NCBI RefSeq assembly: GCF_004324835.1
Contig: NW_021163026.1
Coordinates: 2,475,271 to 2,539,270, forward strand
Reading direction: 5' to 3'
DNA: 64,000 nucleotides
Source: Dendronephthya gigantea
Lineage: Eukaryota > Cnidaria > Anthozoa > Malacalcyonacea > Nephtheidae
A program made the position numbers and the translations under genes. Positions 46,050 through 59,015 of the stretch are shown here, piece after piece (the stretch's first letter is position 1; each line of letters starts with the position of its first letter). Below the pieces are notes generated by a model that saw only the letters and a program-made list of their open reading frames with translations, was not told where the DNA came from and made no database searches.

Positions 46050-49000
46050 CTATTCATTCTGTATTAACCTAGTAACGTTCTCGACTGAGCTTCGAGCAAG
46101 ATCTAAGATTTGAGTGGCGTTGTGTCCCTCCGCCATTTCTGAAAGAAATGGAAAGGCTATAGGATCAAGAGGTTACAAACCGCTCCAGGAAATGATTTTG
46201 ACCTACCGTTGAAGAACTTAATGATGTCCGTGAAATCCATGCTGTGATCTATGAGAATATTCCTATAGCAGAAATATAACAACATTCAGCGCTTGAAAAA
46301 TACAGAGGCCGGTCGTATAAAAAGGTAGTTAACTTTTAACTATAGTTTCTGGCAGAATTGGCCAATCGGAATAATGTATCTTCTAGTTAACCACGATTTA
46401 ACTACTTAAAATGTAGTTAAGAGTTTTTATACAACCGGCTCCTGATGTGAGGTACTTCGTGTTAGGAAGGCATGCTGCCATTATTGAGAAAGATTAAAAC
46501 TGAAACACTGAACAAATCGCCAGATGGCAAGTACGAACCTGTAGCTCTTTAACAAAGCCAGAGCGATGAAGAGGACGAAGTGTTTGGAAGAACAGATACG
46601 CGCTGACCAAATGCATTCCCACACGCGAAATATGTCTTCGTAGAGAAACTCTAAACGCATATAAAGTACGAGATTATATCAGAGGGTTTTTATTAGTGGA
46701 GGTACCATCAAAGATAGATATGGTGCAGTCCACAGATATTGAATCCAAATATACATCACGTTACGACATTCAAAATATACCATACCTCTCTTGAAGTCTA
46801 ACAAAAACCATCTGTAACAGAAGTAACAGTGGGTTAGATCCCCATTCTGTTGCATCACTTCAAATAATTCTGGATCTAGGATCTATAAACGATGATAAAC
46901 GATAAAATACACTAGTTTAAAACCTAACCGACTGAAGGAAGAGCTATCAGACGTCGAGAGGAAGAGTTGTAAGAAACTTAATCGTTTATGAAGACAGTTA
47001 GTGTGAGAAACATCAAACAAACCACAAGGCACACCCTCAAATATCAAACTCTTTTGTTCCTCACCGATCTTAGGATTCGCACGAAATCAGCCAGCGCGAA
47101 TCTCGAATGTTTAACCCAACAACGTTTAATGTTATACCTGAATAAGTGATCTCATATTGACGAAATATTTATCCATATTTTCACCATGAGGAAAGTTATG
47201 ATCCATCCTCTTCATGAGCAGAACAAAACAATGATACGACTTCGCTTCTGAGAAAGCAAAATTCATGAAAAGTTAGTCCGGTTTCTTCTTAGGCAGCATT
47301 GGGACCAATGATTGTCCAATATTTAAAACCTTGGTGCAGCAGTTTTTACATACCGTCATCAAAAATGACCAACAGTGGAGCTAGCAGATCACACATCCCT
47401 TGAACATACCCGACTTCTAATGTCGTCCATACATACCTGAAAGAAAATCACAGAAATTAGTATTTATTAGTAAACACCAGACACTACAAGCCCCTTCACG
47501 TCTCTTTAGACTTGTGGTGATGAGCTTAACACGAATTAGCGAGGAAGCCAGCCAGACTTACGTGCACATGATTCTGCGTAATTTCTCGAGGTTTGGTTGA
47601 CTGAAGTAAGGATAATTTCTGTCACAACGCAACACATCCTTGTCGATACGATGAATATTGAGAGCAAAATTATCTAACAAATCATCCTGAAATGAAATAG
47701 AAAGACAATGAATAGTGAATGTTGTTTTATCAGTTCCTAAACTGCAGTCACACAACTCACATTAGAGGTTCAAGGAACAACTTACTGAGTAGGAACTAAG
47801 CCGTGACGATCTGCCATCTTTGCATGTGCACTGTTGCCTCTCATCCGTATCACCATCCACGCCATTTTCATGGTAACCATTCGTCAAATCTTCATAATCC
47901 CCGGCACTCTTGCCACATAGGGTGCACTTCTCGCACGAGGAACCATTCTCGTAGGTCGAGATCGGTACCTTGACGGACTCCTCAACACAATCATAACATC
48001 CGCTCTCATCGTCGAGTTCGGATTTTGGAGAATTAACCTCGGGGTTTGTCTCTTCACGGTCATCTTCTCCCGGGGTTCCATTACACCCGGAGTAATGTTC
48101 TTCTGGGGTGCCGTTATCCTGGTATCCATTTGTGAGCTTTCCGTTGGATACATTACCGCTGTCTGGCGACTCAATATTGTTTTTCGTATCGTGGGTATCA
48201 TGTTCCGGGGTCTCGTTAAACTCGTCCTTACTCCCCGCGCTGCTTGCCGTGCTGTCCCGATCGGTTTCCGACACTCGTGTTCGTTGGCGAATCAAAATTT
48301 CGACGTTGGTCCATTCCGCGAGAATTCGTTTATACTCGAACGCGCGCGCGTTGTCCTCGTGCTCACGTTCTTCAGGCGTGCTCCCGTACGCGTGATAGCC
48401 AAGGAGATACGGCCAGACCTGGATACGAGACAGTTTGAAACTTAAATATTATATAACGTGTTTGTTCGAAATATAAACTATTTATTCAAATATAGCAGTT
48501 CTGTTTTAGGGCTGTCTGGCGAAACAACACATACCAAATGTCGAAGATCATGTTCCACGCCACCGTGATAGACCAGCTTCGCAATTTCATCTTCGTCTGA
48601 ACATAACTACAGGGGAAAAGGTTCTTTATCAGCCAAGCTAAAATCGATGTAATTGACCTAAGATTGTCGTGGATTAAAGAGACTCGTTTGAGGGAAGAAG
48701 CTCTATGGTAATTTGACGCAGTGACCAGCCAGGCCGGCGTCAAGGTATTTTAATCGCACCCCAACAAAGTCAGGACTATCCTCTACCTTGCCAGCACGAT
48801 ACAGCTCCGACCATTTTTCCCGCGTCAATCCTTTGCTCGTTACGTCATCAACGGCGACCACCGTGGGCTGAACGAGACTTGAGAGATGGTTTCTTACAGT
48901 TGACAGGTGACGCACATGAGACAACCCTGGAACAAAATTTAGATGTTACATGAAGTATTCATAATAGCCGTATATGAACCGACGCAGTATCCATCATCAA

Positions 49001-52000
49001 AAAAGTTTAGGTTAAAAATATGAATCACGTACAGCCTTTCAATGCTCTGTACATTATCTGGTGTTTCATTGTGTGGCAAACTGACTCTAAACAAGCTCTG
49101 AAATGAGAGAAAAAAGTAAAACATTACAAAATAACGTCAAAATACATCACGACAGTCAACTTTTGAAAAGACACTTTAGAAAAGTAATATTTGAGAAGAA
49201 ACTTCATCTTCACTTTTGGTTATATTTTAGTTCCTTTCAGCCTCAACAACTACACTGGTTTTCTCTCTATCGGAGACACTCGCCTGGTCATTTCCGTTCC
49301 TCGTTTTTTCACAAGTCTTTGAGGCGGTGGTCGTGTCTTGGGTCGGTCAGCAAGCTTTCTCAACTTCTTCTTTTTTCGTGTCTTCGTCTTCGAGGTCGCC
49401 CACAAATTCAAGTCACTATCAAAGCCTGAAAACAGCGCTCTTGGTCAATGCATTGAAAAACGTCAACTGTTCGTGTTTGTGGTAAGGTAATGAGCCTTTA
49501 CTCTTTCAAAGCTTTCTTGTCAAGGCCCAAAAAAGGCCAGATATCATTCTCATTCACCAAGGCCAGATGTACCCTACTTTAACTTGACTCTAACAACAGT
49601 TGACTCAAACTTACTGGAGACGGTTTATTTACTTCGCTAGTCATTGCATTGATAGCGTAGAGTGTATCCCTACCTATGATAATGTAGAGTATATTCCTAC
49701 CTATGATAGTGTAGAGTGTATCCCTACCTATGATAGTCTAGAGTGTATTCCTACCTATGTCCTCAGGTGAAATACTTGGTACCAAGCGGAAGACATAATC
49801 TCTGGTCAAGGATTGTTTTACGATTTTTCCTTCGTGTTTATCGAAGAGTGTTTCACCACCACCAGTGTCGTTAGCCAGAGGCGGATCCAGCCTACCATAG
49901 GGCACCAAACCCGTCTCTAAGCATTCCAGGAATCTCATCAATGATCCTGTTGTTGGGAACCTGATTGGTGGACGCTGAACACCATCCTGAGCGATTAAAA
50001 CCATCACTCGCTCGGCCTCACCTGTGGAAAAGCATGGTATCAGGTATACGAACTCATTTAAAGTCAGTTCACACGAAATATTGCACCGTGCAGACCTACA
50101 GTTGCCGGGATTATAAATAGGATTTTACTCTTTTCATAGGCGTGAACAAGTGAAAAATTCGTGGATGTTGAGATGAGGGCAAGCATGCATGCATCAGAGC
50201 GTTTGCAAGCGTTTTAAAACGGGCCTCATTTACCAACACCACTAGCTCTAACTGATTGTGAACATACACGACCACTCACCTCTATGATGACAGTGGACAT
50301 ACACCACGTCTAATGTATCAATGGTTATAGCCTGGTTACTGTGTTGTAACATTTGATGTTCATCTGGTGAGCCGCTCATCAGATCATTTGGCGTCCATTT
50401 CACGAGAAGCGACTCAGCAGTTTGGTGTAAAGACAAATAACCTGGCACCCAGTCCGAACCTGAAGCCTGGTAAAATGAATTCACATCGTTTATAGTAAAG
50501 AAAATTTGAATGAAATTTAATTTCAAGCACGATATCAAAGTAAGGGGCACGGTATAAGGTGAGGAATATTCACAGTAGACGCACTCAAGTCGAAACATAT
50601 GCATTCGTAATTATCATCAGTGGTAACTCTGGTTAAAGTCATAGATATCAGGACTTGACGTAAGCCTGAGTGACGCTTCTGTATAATATTATTCATTATA
50701 TTGCTGTAACCGAGTGCTTCCACACTTACTGGTTGCACTTCAACGTTATTTTTCCCAAACAACATATTTGCACTAGCATTCTGATGCAAGGACTCGACAT
50801 GTTCCCTCGCCAGACTCGGAGCGACTACAAATTCCTCGGGCAAGGGAGAGGTGCTGGAAAGTTGAGGTTTATCAAAAGATGTCTGACGTCGTCTTAGCGA
50901 TAAACCACTGTGGATGCGATGTCGTTGAACCAGTTCATCTGCCGAGGGATCCGACCACCTCCCATCTGGCGTCTTCATCTTGGAATAATCCAGGGCACAG
51001 GGTCCAGCTGAAATGAAAGAGTTTCATTAACACCCTGAACACAGGAAAGGAACCCACACCCTCCCCTGCTGTAATTAGTCAACCCCTTGCCCCTTATCAG
51101 TGCACTAAGCAATACTACCATACCAAGGAGATTAGCCACAAGAGGTCCATTGACAGGATCAGCCAAAATTGCAGTTGGTTCATAAAATTTGCTGAGAAAA
51201 GAAAGAACTGGGTATAAATAAGAATGTCTTGAAAGAAATTTGTGGAATGCAACAGAGTTTCTTTTTGAAATGTTCAAATAAATACACACTCAGCATGTTC
51301 CACCAAGGATCCGAGAATCTTTGCTAGAAGTTTCTCAACCAATGCAACTCTGATCCACAAGAATTTGATATTCTTTCCATAAGATAGCTTGCATTGGTCC
51401 AAGTTTAACTTCTTAACTTTCACCTCTGTCTTCTTGATGTCATCCTCTGGACCTGAAAATCAACAAGATTTTAAAACAAATCATTAGATCTCAGCCTAAA
51501 TTACACCCAGATGGAGCCGAACGTCTCCAATCTGCTTATAATGGAAAGTGAATGAATGGCCTATGAATCTACCAGTCAGTGAGCTCACGCATAAGTAGCC
51601 CAACAATCAGATGCTGTATATACATTAAACTACATTTTGCAAGTAGTTAAATCCTAGAGGTTTAAAGGGTCTTAATTTCAAGTGGAATTATACACACTTC
51701 AAATTTAAGCCAGGAACAGTTGATGCATGGAAAAATGAGTCAACTATAGGTCCTCCGGCAGGAATCGAACCTACGCTTTTGCGATGCCGGTGGCAAGAGC
51801 ATATTGCACAGTTAAATCCTAGTTAACTCAGAGATACACAACTTTGGTTGGCTAATTCTGTCCCTAATAACTACAGTTAACTAGTCTTGTATACAACTGG
51901 CCCTAGATTGCTGGGCTGCTATGGTTTACCATAAACATACAATTCATACCTGGGGAAGGTTTATGAACTTCAAAAGCATCATCTGGTTCTGTTCCTGACA

Positions 52001-53807
52001 GCTTCCTTACCAGTACTCTGGTAGCCTCAGACACCTCGCATAGTTTCAAAAGCAATGTTTCCGTGTCGTACGGAGGTAGGATTCCTCCAGCACGTCGTTT
52101 AGAACCATCTTTGATGACGGCATCGACAACAGCTATGAAATAAGTAGTGGGAATAAAGATTTTGTTTTTTAGAGCAGTTTTAATAAATAAATTGAAACAA
52201 AATTATCTGTTTGTGTCTCATATGTTAAACTATTGAAATAAATGGCATTGCTCTATCCATGCAATGACTATACTGCAGAATCATCAACGAACAGGTGATT
52301 CACTGAAGATTACATTGGCATTTTGCTTGTCATTTTTGTAAAGCTTATTTGTAATTCAAATTGAGTGACCAAAAATTATTGGCAATCCCTGAATTACAAC
52401 TCATTAAAACCACAATTCCTTACACAAATTCATCTGGATTTAGCAATAAAATATATATGAAATTCTACACAGATAAGTTATGCATATATGTGTGTATTAT
52501 GAATTTTCCCAAAATTTAAACATATTTTGCATGCGTATATATACTACACTGGATAAATTACAAAATATTTACTCTTAGTACAAACAGATGATGAGAAAAG
52601 TTAAGGCCCATATTCCATGTAATGAAAAAATAAATTAAAAACTCTCAAGAGCAGCAGTTCATGATTAAATATTAATGCAATTTTGTTGAATTTGGGATTA
52701 TGTTTATTATATGCCAATAACATTTAATATCAAAGAACAAAAATTTTGACCACAATAGAATATAAACATCCATGTCTCTTAAAACATGCAAGTGCGTGAA
52801 CCCAAGTGCTCTTGATATATTGTAAAGGGCATGTTCTCAAGGTTAAAATCTTGTGGATAGATTACAATACCAGTGTATAAATACTGCTCAATTAAAAATT
52901 CAAGTATTATATGATAATTTGTCATCATTTATGAAAGTTAACAGTGACATGGGGGGGACTTTAATCACCAATTTAAATCAGTATGATCAATCAGTTTTTA
53001 ACTTTTTGTCAAACCCACTATGTACAATCTATGCACTGTAACAGTAGTAACTGTATGCTTGTTGTGAAAAACGTGAATAGATACCGCTGTATTTTGTAGG
53101 CTGTAAAATAAGAGTGATTTGTACCCAGAGATATTACCATTATAGATTGCATATATTCCAAGTCAGTGCATTGTCTAGCTTGGAGCATATGTTTCAAGAG
53201 AGACAGACATTGTCCGAGACAATATAGTTATTAATCCGTAGTTAAAACAACCGCTTTTAACATTTGCATGAAAATTAGACGCTGCAAATATCGCTGAAAA
53301 TGAGTTACTGAGAGTCCTTGAAATCTTTATTTTGAAATCGGATACGAAGTGAGACCGTGAATATCCTGCAACACAGAAATCAGCTAGCTTCTTCCTGTCA
53401 CAGTTTTGCCGATAAAAACCTACCACAAAGCGACGTTATACTTGTGCTATCTGCATGAATAAATTTTCGGGTGACTGCTTCCTCGACGATCTGTTTCACC
53501 TAAATTAGATTAAATACTTTTGAGGTAAATAAATTGAACATTAGATGAAGATAGCCCCAAAAAAATACATCTATGACATGAACAATAAGAATAACAATAT
53601 ATCTCTGAAATAAAACTCGCAGAAATAGTTTCACAGATATAGTCTTTTAGATTGCAAATCTAGCTTTAATATTTCCGATCCGTAAAAGCTTAAAAGGCAA
53701 ACAAATGCAAATTTGAGTGTCTTTAAAATACTCTATAACACAATATGGCCGCTTCTCGCTCCAGACTTTACCTCTTTCTTAAGCTGTTGTATAAGTTTTT
53801 CCTGCAT
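46050..53807 (-). CDS. SGSM1: RUN-TBC protein, small G protein signalling modulator 1/2
   Basis: Twenty in-phase coding exons, 993 aa: 53807-53772, 53499-53424, 52132-51950, 51452-51290, 51191-51124, 51007-50730, 50466-50280, 50021-49755, 49425-49284, 49097-49033, 48926-48787, 48606-48535, 48418-47786, 47686-47562, 47436-47354, 47247-47138, 46882-46786, 46650-46539, 46262-46207 and 46138-46050. It starts [20 protein letters not shown] (RUN domain). [15 protein letters not shown] and [19 protein letters not shown] match vertebrate SGSM1/2. The TBC RabGAP domain includes [11 protein letters not shown], an acidic low-complexity insert, the arginine-finger motif [17 protein letters not shown] and the glutamine-finger motif [16 protein letters not shown]1 and SGSM2 act on Rab/Rap GTPases. 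This is probably the single pre-duplication orthologue. The intron after exon 9 uses a GC donor. Confidence 0.93.
46305..46442. mobile_element. MITE in SGSM intron
   Basis: Inverted ends GCCGGTCGTATAAAAA and the complement of TTTTTATACAACCGGC. Internal GTTAACT-rich arms. A second, diverged copy lies at 51,610-51,905. Confidence 0.65.
49643..49757. repeat. 27-bp tandem repeat spanning an SGSM splice donor
   Basis: About four copies of a unit with GTAGAGTGTATCCCTACCTA. The rightmost copy overlaps the exon 8 donor (minus strand ACATAG|GTAGGAATAC), so donor-like sequence is repeated downstream in the intron. Confidence 0.7.
51610..51905. mobile_element. diverged MITE copy interrupted by a SINE-like insertion
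   Basis: Matches the reverse complement of the element at 46,305-46,442 (ACTACATTTT, AGTTAAATC, ATTGGCTAATTCTG-like blocks, TATACAACTGGCC end), but is split at AGTTAAATCCTAG by the insert described separately. Confidence 0.6.
51658..51809 (-). mobile_element. SINE-like retroposon
   Basis: A 152-bp insert flanked by a perfect 13-bp direct repeat AGTTAAATCCTAG (51,645-51,657 and 51,810-51,822). On the minus strand it contains GGTTCGATTCC, a perfect match to a pol III B box, within a tRNA T-arm-like stem (GTAGG/CCTGC). No clear A box or poly(A) tail is seen. The target duplication length fits LINE-driven insertion. Confidence 0.6.
52140..53420. other. SGSM intron 2, AT-rich, no gene seen
   Basis: The largest SGSM intron. 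Very AT-rich, with short random open frames. No RNA gene or mobile element recognised. Confidence 0.6.
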
Positions 53808-54778
53808 CTTTCAAGCTGTACAGCGTCCTAACAAAGGGTGTATCATCCAGCTCAAAACCAGTCGCATATTTGGTTTGTATATTTGTTTTTTCACCTGGTT
53901 TTATCGAGGCTTTTAAAAGAAAGTTGACGCTCGCATCTGTCAGATATTGCTCACAAGAATTATTGAATATTCATTTCACTCGAAATCAGCCAATCACAGC
54001 CGAGCACTTGAGGAATCGGGTCAGAAACGCAAAGGGTCCGAAACATATCAGCCTGCAAATGCGGGCGTTTGTGAAAGATGTTTAATTCAAGATAGTGAAC
54101 TCCAAATACTAATAATAAAACAATTTTGTTCACTTCATTATTCTGCAACTCACGAATATTGTTGTTATCAAGTTGTAGCAACTTGTTTAAGCCTGTAGCA
54201 ACTTCCTGCAAGTTTATTAAAGTGCTGCAACTGCAACTTCGTATTTATGAGAGATCTCCTGGGGCACACAACCCAGAGAGCGTCAGTGGTCAAAAATCTG
54301 CACCACCATTAGAGATGTGTCATCTATTTTTCTGTCATTATTACAACTCTTTGCTTTCGTTTCGTAAAGCTGACGAAAGCCTCTATTTTAACCCCATGGG
54401 CCATAAAACTATTAAAGGCTATATTGTCCTCTCAGAACCTTATAAGAACGTTATAACTTATAAGCACACTATACGTAGGTGCCAAGATATATCTGTTTGT
54501 TTTCTGTCCCCAATAAATTGGAGATCATTTACATGATAACCAGAACCTAAACTATGACTGTCTTTCTTCATGACTTTGCCAGTCTTGCCAACGAGATATA
54601 CCGTATATCATAAGTCTATTTCTTGAACCTTCTTTGAAACGTATCTTTGTTAACACTTAATTCTATTTGAAAGTCGAAATTTTATTTGCTAGGCATAACT
54701 TTGTGAATGATAAACAAGTAGACTAGCTTTTAATACCTTTATAAATAATAATATAAATATTTTTCCACTGCTAAATCT
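53808..54778. other. SGSM-MED15 intergenic spacer
   Basis: Contains the presumed SGSM promoter and MED15 3'UTR. A run of open frames on both strands (53,870-54,536) lacks domains and is not supported as coding. Confidence 0.5.
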
Positions 54779-57700
54779 TTATATTTCATTTTTCACTTTC
54801 TCACATCTGGCGTCGGCGTATCTGACAGCGGACTCCTAAAGGAAAAGTTTCATTACCTCAGGCGCGGGAGTATTTTCAACTGGATCAATAAGAGTTTAGT
54901 TTTCCAAGAGGTCTCACCCAGTTTAGTAGTAATGTTGTGAAAGTGTACACACGGAGTAACCTCACGAGTTTGTTTTTAAGTCGCGTCTTGATCCGCTGTA
55001 AGAAATCGCTTGTTTCTGAAATGTAAAAGTAGTGATGATACCATATGATGTGTGAGGTGTTTGGTGTACATTGATGTATGATATAGGAGGGTATGGTATA
55101 CATTACTAGACAGCACTGTACAATACAGTGCTACACAGCTGGTATCGTGACGAGAGTGATGTTACAGAACCTACGCCTAACGTAAGTGTCGCCTATGGTA
55201 AGTATCGCTGTATGGTACATGTATATGTATAATATATACAGAAAAAAACACGATTTTCTTACCATAATCGTTCGTATCATAGAGCGGAGATGAATCTGGA
55301 TAATTCAGTGGCAAGCGAACCACAAGGTTTGGAACAGCAGGCAATGTTTTGTCGCCTAAAAATAAGTCATTTATTCTCCCTAGTTTAGAACTGGTAGAGT
55401 ACGTTATCCAGCATAGTTTACTGTAACATTTTAAAATCGGTCAACGTGAAATTCTCGATCAATCCAGACTCACTTATTGAGCAAACCAACACTGTTTGTT
55501 CGCGGTCATCGTTGCCATCATTAGCATAATCCACGGCGAACTTGCCCGCCAAACGCGCGATCTCTGACTTCACCACGTGAGGCAAGGGTGACTCTGGTTC
55601 GTGCCTCTCCTTACGCAGCCTGGGAACTTGCGGAGGGCTTCATAGGTGGAATAGAAATGAACATACAAATTTATTGACAATGACAGGGGTACAAAAATCA
55701 CTGCCTTCAACGAAGAGGTCTGCGGTGGAACCAAGTTTTTTTGGAGCTTAGGTGTGGGTGCACCCCCCCCCCTCCACCCATAAAAACCAACCACTGTACA
55801 AGTTTGTACTTCTTCCTTACCAAATTGCAGGTCCATGAATCGTTCCGAGCGTCGGCGCCAGCATTTGGAACAATCGGTTGTTTGATTGGAGTGAATTTGT
55901 TTTGGCTTGACCTTGGAGTGCCTCCAGGAAGGAATGTCCAATGGGTAATGGCTGAAACATAGTCATAAAGCGACTTGTAATCAACTATAGACCTTGATGT
56001 TACAAGAAATCTGATTGACTCGTCAGTTTTGCGAAGCCAATGTCATTATGAGAAGTTGACTATTTCTGCGCTTTTTACAAGTGAAATTCATTGCTCTTAC
56101 CTCGCTTTTGTCATCTTTTTTTCCCTTCTTGATTTCACCCTCAAACTAAGAGAATATATGAAATACTGACATCTCTACTCTACTCACAATACTCCGTAAC
56201 CTCAAGTTCATCTCATCGTCCGACTTACTGGTAATTTCCGACGTAAGACATCCTCAACTTTCAGCAACGCTTGATATGGAACTCTGAAAAGATGCAGAAT
56301 TTCTAATACCTGAATCTATCCAATCTGGTCAAATCCAATTCACTTTTGATGCATGATTTATAGACTGTTGACTCGCAATGTTTATGGGCAACAAATCAAC
56401 TAAAGCCAATGTATTGCTTTGTCATGCAATAACACACTACATTCCATACATAACAAATATTATATTCTGCATTAAGGGTGCAGTATACCTTTCTTTAGGA
56501 TTACCAAGGATGCTCAATAATCTTTTCAACTTTGTTAAATTCCTGTTGTCCTTGTTTGCCCCATCTATGAAGAAAGAGATTCGTGGTAACAGCTGGTTCA
56601 CAATCATCAAAATACTGGTACTTCAAAAGATCCAACTAGTCAGTCCTACGGCAGGTGAACATTCTATCAAAGGCATATTTTAAAAGGATTCTAACCTTCT
56701 TCATTTTGCATTTTAGCGATCATTTTCCGTAAAGGTTCTGTATACACAGACAGTTGCTTGAGCTGGAGGTATATAAAAACTCTTTTCACAATCAAATTTC
56801 AACACATCTTCAACATAAAATCTTCAATGTCACTATCCATATAATTGCTACCAACATCATCACTATTATCAATGTCAACATCATCATTATCATTACTATC
56901 ATCATTGATATAATCCCAGTGACGACAACAGCACACATACCTTCTCAACATACAGTTGTTCCTCCTTGTCTGAAAGATCAGTTTTACCCGGGCTTTCTTG
57001 TGAACCAAGATTAAGATTACTTGGAGGATTAAATGATCCTGGTGACTCAACGCTAGGTATACCAGAAATCCTCGAGGCAAGTAAAGATGAAGGAGACTGG
57101 GCACTTATCTAAAAATAAGTACACAAACATTCAACCGGATCTTAAACAGAAAATGACAAGAAAAATTGCTGAATGGCCATTTGACTTGAAATAATAACAG
57201 TTTGCCGTGGATTACCATTGCTGGTGATGACGCAGGAGCTGGTGATGGGGCTGCAGGACTTGGAGAGGGGATAAGAGGTGATTGATAAGCAGCGTTTGAG
57301 CTAACTTGTACACTTCTCACCCCTGAGGTCTTGACCCCTGGTTTAACTGAAAAAACAAAGTTACATTAGAACTGGGAAACATAATTGAACTGTTTAAAAT
57401 ATATAATAACCTATAGTACCTTGTTGCACTGGAGCAGGGGATGGTGAATGATATAAAGGGAGTTTTGGGGATGGTGTTGAAATGCCACTCATAGGTGACT
57501 GTTGAGTTAACATCTGAAAACAGAATAAATACATTTTTACTATTATTAATTGCTTTGTCACCAATCAAGACAGGAAATAAACTCAAAAACAATTTGAATC
57601 ATAGTAAAATGAAGTAGTCTAAATGATACACAATGTTTTTCACCTTCAAATGGTTATCTGTTCTCATGGCTAAGATTAAAGTAAAATAGTTTCATTTAGA

Positions 57701-59015
57701 ACTCTGGTAAGAACAGTTTAGAACTGATAGAGCTATTCAGTATAAATAAAGTTAGTTTAGTTTAGGTTTCCTCCTGTAGCAACACTGGATCAATAAGAGA
57801 TGATCAATCCTTACTGGACCTCTAGGAAGAACAGTTTAGAACTGATAGAGCTATTCAGTATAAATAAAGTTAGTTTAGTTTAGGTTTCCTCCTATATTTA
57901 AACACTGGATCAATAAGATATGATCTTACTGGACATAATCACATATCTTGGATTAACAGTTTATGACTGATATCTAGAGCTATTCAAAAATAGATTAGGA
58001 AAGCATGGTATGTACCATTTTGATCAGCAACCATCATTTGTCCAGCTTGTTGCATGTTAGAATTCATCATCATAGGTGTCATAGGACCCTGGTTCATATT
58101 CGATGCAGTTTGTGTCTGGTTTTGACCACCTATACAACAACATTGACCAGCCATGTTTAAGGGCACTTCACAATGACATTGTACTGTGGTTACATCACAT
58201 ACTCAAAATTCAACCCTCCTCCTAAATATCCCCCTATGACCTCAACCAAATACCTGACTGTAAATGCAAAATGATGCGAGCAACCATCGACATGTAATTA
58301 TCCTAGACACAAAACAAAAAAAATATGATTAATTCATTTACAGCTAGTTTTAAAATAGGGCCAAAATAAAAATAGAGAAACTCAGGAAAATTAATTACTC
58401 TGCTGGCTGATCGTCCAAATATCTGGTCTTCAATCTCTGCAGCACTTTTTTCATTAGGTCCAATCATGTTGGCGGATTTCTTCAAAGCATCATCACTAAT
58501 ATGATTAAATCAAACAAAGTAGAGATCATTATATATATTCAGACTCAATTCATAACCACATACCTCTGGCATGATTATAACCTTAAAAGCTGCAATTGAC
58601 AATGTCTCTAGTGCAAAATAAAACCTTACATAAATCTCTATCTAGTGGGGAAAAACAACCCTACATACATCATGGGTGTTTTAAATGTAGGTAATTATCT
58701 TGAATCACACACTAGTTCTGTGGCTCTTTCACTTTCCAAACCTCCTACCCACATTTTATTCATAACAGCAAAAGAAAGTTAAAAAGTGACTCAAAGTAAC
58801 TGAGAATTGTCTTGTTTTCTCAATGTTTAAGGTCAACTAGACTTGAACTGATGATATTTGGAGTTAAAAAAGTAGGATTTTAAGGCATATTTCATAAAGA
58901 TTTATCACGAATAAAACACAATTTCTTTCTGATAATTAAAGTACAGAACTGACATGTTTAAAATAACTTTTTGACGGAAAGCAGTTGACTGCCAATCACC
59001 GTTAGTCGAAGACAT
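54779..59015 (-). CDS. MED15: Mediator subunit 15 (KIX domain)
   Basis: Seventeen in-phase coding exons, 502 aa: 59015-58954, 58495-58399, 58302-58254, 58129-58016, 57669-57644, 57513-57420, 57346-57216, 57108-56941, 56762-56696, 56564-56489, 56283-56229, 56145-56101, 55951-55821, 55619-55474, 55355-55263, 55015-54918 and 54835-54779. The N-terminal KIX domain is MSSTNGDWQSTAFRQKVILN ... EIEDQIFGRSASRDNYMSMV, then ARIILHL. A Met/Gln- and Pro/Ser-rich middle follows. The conserved C-terminal region has LKQLSVYTEPLRKMIAKMQ, then ALLKVEDVLRRKL, LPAVPNLVVRLPLNYPDSSP and a final helical segment. MED15 is a Mediator tail subunit that receives activator signals through KIX. It is shorter than human (788 aa) because the Gln-rich middle is short. 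Exon 5 is a 26-nt microexon inferred from phase. Confidence 0.9.
57690..57965. repeat. 118-bp repeat in MED15 intron, about 2.3 copies
   Basis: Direct copies containing AACAGTTTAGAACTGATAGA and GTTTAGTTTAGGTTTCCTCC. The same family appears in reverse orientation in a FLOT2 intron at 61,075-61,400. Confidence 0.8.

Noticed and set aside
51720-51800. tRNA gene
   Set aside because: The T-arm and B box look good, but no cloverleaf with acceptor, D and anticodon arms can be drawn; the 13-bp target duplication shows a retroposon.
53870-54536. Overlapping frames between SGSM and MED15
   Set aside because: No domains, no splice logic, no similarity to known proteins.
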